Assembly (NCBI GenBank): GCA_964538515.1
Contig: CAZIEW010000062.1
Coordinates: 1 to 35,175 of the forward strand
Length of the DNA stretch: 35,175 nucleotides
Source of the DNA: CALBZH01 sp964538515
GTDB lineage: Bacteria > Desulfobacterota > Syntrophobacteria > Syntrophobacterales > Syntrophobacteraceae
Direction of reading: 5' to 3'
The position numbers were made by a program, and so were the translations under genes. How positions within the stretch are numbered: position 1 is the stretch's first letter; each line of letters begins with the position of its first letter. Below, in pieces: positions 32,568 through 35,175 of this stretch. The notes under the pieces are model-generated. The model was not told the origin of the DNA, made no database searches, and saw only the letters and a program-made list of their open reading frames with translations.

Positions 32568-33237
32568 GCAGACGCAATTCCTACCTACTCCGTATGACGG
32601 AATCCCCGGCGAAGCAATCCGGGTTGTGGCCTTCGACTGCGACGGCGTATTGTTCGATTCAAAGGAGGCGAATGTTCGCTTTTACACCCATGTCCTGAGT
32701 CACGTCGGAAAACCTCCGGTGCGAGACGACCAAAAGGAATTCATCCACATGCATCCGGTACGGGTTTCACTCGGCTTCCTCCTCGGGGAAGGCAAGGCAT
32801 TTCAAACCGCTTGGGAATACTGCCAGTCAATTGATTTCTCCGCCTTCAACAACTATTTGATTCAGGAGCCGGGACTTCTCCCTTTACTTCAAGGCTTACG
32901 ACCTTCGCGTCGGATCGCAATGGCTACCAACCGCACCATATCCACCCGACAAGTCTTAGTCCATTTTGGCCTCGACCCATACTTCGACTTGGTCGTGTCG
33001 GCGTCGGATGTCGAACGGCCCAAGCCTCATCCCGACTGTATGATTAGAATACTCGATGCCTTCGATGTCGCTCCCAGCCAGGTGCTCTATGTCGGGGACT
33101 CTTCCGTCGACGAGGAACTGGCAAGGACAACGGGGGTTTACTTTGCGGCATACAAAAACCCAAAGTTGAAAGCCCACATGCACGTTGACCATTTCCGAGA
33201 GCTGCATTCCATCCTCGGGATTCCGGAACCGGGCTAA
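32566..33237 (+). CDS. HAD-superfamily hydrolase (phosphoglycolate-phosphatase-like)
   Basis: A 223-residue HAD phosphatase. Motif I is FDCDGVLFDS (nucleophile Asp24, acid Asp26), motif II the Thr in MATNRT, motif III the Lys in ERPKPHP, and motif IV VGDSSVDEEL. A helical cap lies between motifs I and II, as in the Gph/PpaX group. The substrate cannot be deduced. ATG 32566 is the only ATG near the N terminus; an in-frame GTG at 32626 would remove 20 residues and start right at motif I. TTG 32548 is also in frame but less likely. It is followed in the same frame by a TraB-like coding region. Confidence 0.88.
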   Translation: MQTQFLPTPYDGIPGEAIRVVAFDCDGVLFDSKEANVRFYTHVLSHVGKPPVRDDQKEFIHMHPVRVSLGFLLGEGKAFQTAWEYCQSIDFSAFNNYLIQEPGLLPLLQGLRPSRRIAMATNRTISTRQVLVHFGLDPYFDLVVSASDVERPKPHPDCMIRILDAFDVAPSQVLYVGDSSVDEELARTTGVYFAAYKNPKLKAHMHVDHFRELHSILGIPEPG

Positions 33238-33337
33238 AATCGAAGACGCGATTCATCCCTGTACGCTTTCGGGGCTTCCAGAGCGAACCCACCCGACCAC
33301 GAGGGTGATCCCATAGACACACACAATTCAAAGCAGG

Positions 33338-34071
33338 ATGCGCTCCTTTCTCCCGAGCCGTGCTCCCGTCTGATCAGCCTCGGAACCGTTCATCACGACC
33401 CACAGGGATACACCCTTCTCAAACAGCATCTCGACAGCCTTCAGCCCGACCTGATTTTGCTCGAGCTCAGTCCCTTCGGCTACCGATTTAGGAGGCGGAG
33501 GCAGCGAGAGTACCTGAGATGCCTCTTGGACAATTTGAGGATCGCTGCCGCAAGCACGGAATCGACGATGCGCCAGGCTTTGCGCCATCCCGAGATTGCT
33601 GCCATCCGACGGCAGCTTGCCTACCCGTACGAGTACAGGGCTGCGCGATCCTACATTCACCGCCGAGGCGGCATCGTTTCCCTTGTTGACTACTCCCCGT
33701 TCAGTATGCGCTGCATCCTGCACTGGCCAGCGCTCATTCAAGCTCAGAACCTCATCCAATTGTTGCGCCTACCAATTGAGCGGCTTTCGGTTTCCGGAAG
33801 TTATCGCGTTGCGCGAGGAGCACTGCAGGATCCAGGGAGCCAAACGCCGTCAACGCGAGTCCCTCTCACCGATGAAGACCGCCTTCTCTGGGATTTGCGC
33901 GAGTACTCTATGGCACAGAGAATCCGAAGGCTGCTTCACACCAAGCTACCGCAGAAGCCCGTTTTCATTGGTGGTTGGACTCATCTGGCCAGCTTCTCAT
34001 CGCTTAAGACACTTCGGACGTTGCTCTCCCTTCCGCAAGCCCAGTGTCGGCTCCTTCGAGATGAGATGTGA
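33338..34071 (+). pseudogene. TraB/PrgY-like protein with N-terminal frameshift
   Basis: The frame ending at 34071 reads as a TraB/PrgY-like protein from about 33368: LISLGTVHHDPQG, then LQPDLILLELSP. YEYRAARSYIHRRGGIVSLVD follows in the middle and WDLREYSMAQRIR...KPVFIGGWTHL at the end. No ATG, GTG or TTG precedes the conserved start in that frame back to the stop of the HAD gene. The ATG at 33338, with an AGG just before it, is in another frame and meets TGA at 33371-33373. Adding one base near 33371 would join them into one protein of about 244 residues. Either the gene has a one-base deletion, or an unusual start codon is used, or there is a sequencing error. Function of the family in bacteria is poorly known. 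Confidence 0.5.
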
Positions 34072-34170
34072 TGCGTCCCGCCCAAGGAGAAACGTTTAGG
34101 GAGAGCAGAGACCATTGCGAGAGCCACTGAAATGTGTTAATGGTTGGTCGGTATGCTGAGTGATCAGTAA

Positions 34171-34439
34171 CCTTGGTCGTGCTAGGTGGGGAGTCAGCGG
34201 CTCCCTGTAACCCGAAATCCGCTTAGCGGGGCTGAACTCCCGTTGAAGGGCTTACTGGAGTCATCCGTTTCAATTCCTTGTGTCCATTGGACACCTCGCA
34301 ACAGACGAATACGAACCCCGTCAGGTCCGGAAGGAAGCAGCGGTAAGTATCACCGCCTGTGTCGTGGTTTACTCTAATGTGATGCTTGGTTGCGGACGGG
34401 CTGGCTCAGGGTGGTTCGACAACGGGTGCACGGCCAAGG
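34171..34439 (+). ncRNA. ffs: Signal recognition particle RNA, large bacterial form
   Basis: The conserved domain IV motif GTCAGGTCCGGAAGGAAGCAG (34320-34340), with its GGAA tetraloop, identifies SRP RNA. Upstream GTGCTAGGTGGGGAG (34179-34193) and the following CCCTGTAACC...ATCCGC match the Alu-domain sequence of Bacillus scRNA. The ends CCTTGGTCGTGC (34171-34182) and GCACGGCCAAGG (34428-34439) form a 12-bp closing stem with one G-U pair. The result is a 269-nt large-form RNA rather than the short 4.5S type. A possible -10 box TATGCT is at 34152-34157. It binds Ffh and, through the Alu part, may slow elongation. Confidence 0.93.
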
Positions 34440-34701
34440 TCTCTTCCATAAGGTTATCGCCGACCCACGGCAGTCTCGTCCCGCCAGCTTCAACAATGAA
34501 TCTTACTTCGTCAATCAAGAAACCGATTGCCCCCCACAATCTGCTATGCCAAAATGCATCTGGGCCGAGGTTCGTTTCACTCGTCCTGTCCTTTGAAGCG
34601 TGATCCGGCTGACCTATTCCACGCGCGAGCTCAACCAGGACCATAGTCCATAATCCACCCACAACTCATACTTGATTGTCTATTCCCACAGGGAGACGCC
34701 C
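34440..34701. other. Gap without recognised gene
   Basis: Between the SRP RNA and the B12-fold gene. A 97-codon frame on the minus strand (34369-34662) runs into the SRP RNA and has no recognisable motif, so I do not count it. No T-rich terminator for the SRP RNA is clear. Confidence 0.5.
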
Positions 34702-35103
34702 ATGAGCGAAAGACGAGTCAGGATCTTAATGGCGAAGTTCGGCGAAGGATATGAATCTGCCGTCATGAGGCTAGCCAGAGCTTTCAGTGAAGCGGGCTTC
34801 GAGGTCATCTATACCGAGCTCCAAGACCCTGCAGCCATCGTTGCTTCGGCTATCCAAGAATCGGTCGATCATATCGGAATCACCACACTCCCAGGGGCCA
34901 ATATCGAGAGTTTCCGAGCTCTATTTGAGCTCCTAAAGCAGGAAGACATCAGCTCGGTTCGTGTCACTGCCGGCGGTTTTTTCGAGGAAGCTGACATTCC
35001 CCATCTCAAGGAGCTTGGTGTCGTAGAGTTCTTCCCAAAAGGCACCACCTACGACGAGCTCATTGACTGGGCCTCGAAGCACATCCAGCCGGTGCCTCTC
35101 TGA
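34702..35103 (+). CDS. B12-binding-fold protein lacking the cobalamin-ligand motif
   Basis: A 133-residue stand-alone protein closely resembling the small cobalamin-binding subunit of methylmalonyl-CoA-type mutases: RILMAKFG at the start, then AGFEVIYTEL, DHIGITTLPGAN, VTAGGF and IPHLKELGVVEFFPKGTTYDELI. In true B12-binding subunits the AK.G segment is followed by DXHXXG, where His is the lower cobalt ligand. Here the matching residues read EGYESA with one residue fewer, so Asp, His and Gly are all replaced. The SXL motif is also altered (TTL), while the GG motif remains. AGGGAGA precedes the ATG. It probably does not bind B12 in the usual way; a structural or regulatory role beside a mutase is possible. 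Confidence 0.8.
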   Translation: MSERRVRILMAKFGEGYESAVMRLARAFSEAGFEVIYTELQDPAAIVASAIQESVDHIGITTLPGANIESFRALFELLKQEDISSVRVTAGGFFEEADIPHLKELGVVEFFPKGTTYDELIDWASKHIQPVPL

Positions 35104-35175
35104 TGAATGGACAACTGAATCGCGGGCGGGGTTGAGGGGTTGGAGTGGCAGGAGTGGCGGATGGGTTGAGAAACG
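35104..35175. other. Right edge, no gene seen
   Basis: The last 72 bases hold no supported feature. A GTG at 35155 could begin a gene that continues past the edge, but too little is visible to judge. Confidence 0.4.

Noticed and set aside
34369..34662. 97-codon minus-strand frame
   Set aside because: Overlaps the 3' part of the SRP RNA, lacks a ribosome site and shows no recognisable domain.

Overview
The window looks like a piece of chromosome from a GC-rich member of the Desulfobacterota, most likely a sulfate reducer or syntroph related to Syntrophobacterales. The main reason is a complete four-gene Qrc-type membrane complex at 23748-29040 (multihaem cytochrome c, molybdopterin-oxidoreductase-like subunit, iron-sulfur subunit, NrfD-like subunit). 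This arrangement is known from sulfate reducers, where it passes electrons from periplasmic cytochromes to menaquinone. The taxonomic call is inferred from gene content only.

Left part (1-8331) is accessory DNA. It opens with the leader-distal end of a type I-C-like CRISPR array and a short coding-like remnant. Next come creA and a TRIC/UPF0126 channel gene. A decayed acyl-CoA synthetase tail follows, butted against an AT-rich lipoprotein gene. A large exported TPR-CHAT protein, an unrecognised Rossmann-like protein, and a MntA/HepT toxin-antitoxin pair complete this part. The toxin reading frame carries an amber stop exactly at the conserved tyrosine of its RX4HXY motif.

8549-14159 is a five-gene efflux operon on the minus strand: a CecR-like TetR regulator, an outer-membrane factor, a HlyD/MacA adaptor, a MacB-type ATPase and its permease. 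Its promoter has a palindromic operator lodged between the -35 and -10 boxes. Divergent from it is an orphan NusG/RfaH/UpxY-type antiterminator gene with a leader hairpin.

15092-23404 is mostly housekeeping: moeA, sucCD, gatB-mtnA and an EEP-nuclease/nitrilase-family pair. A perfect 24-bp hairpin followed by a T-run lies just in front of moeA. A MITE-like element lies at the 3' end of sucD and supplies its stop codon.

23432-29165 is the qrc operon. It has an activator-type site (TGTGA-N6-TCACA) placed about 41.5 bp before a predicted start point, a second sigma70-like promoter, hairpins between its later genes, and an intrinsic terminator. After about 230 bp of structured non-coding sequence come two membrane proteins of unknown function. 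They converge on nadB, which is preceded by a 58-codon gene. That small gene starts head to head with a HAD phosphatase gene, and the two start codons share one CATG.

The right end has a TraB/PrgY-like gene whose start is out of frame, a large-form SRP RNA gene with an Alu domain and a 12-bp closing stem, and a small B12-binding-fold protein that has lost the cobalamin-ligand motif. All functional calls rest on motifs and remembered family features; no database search was possible.
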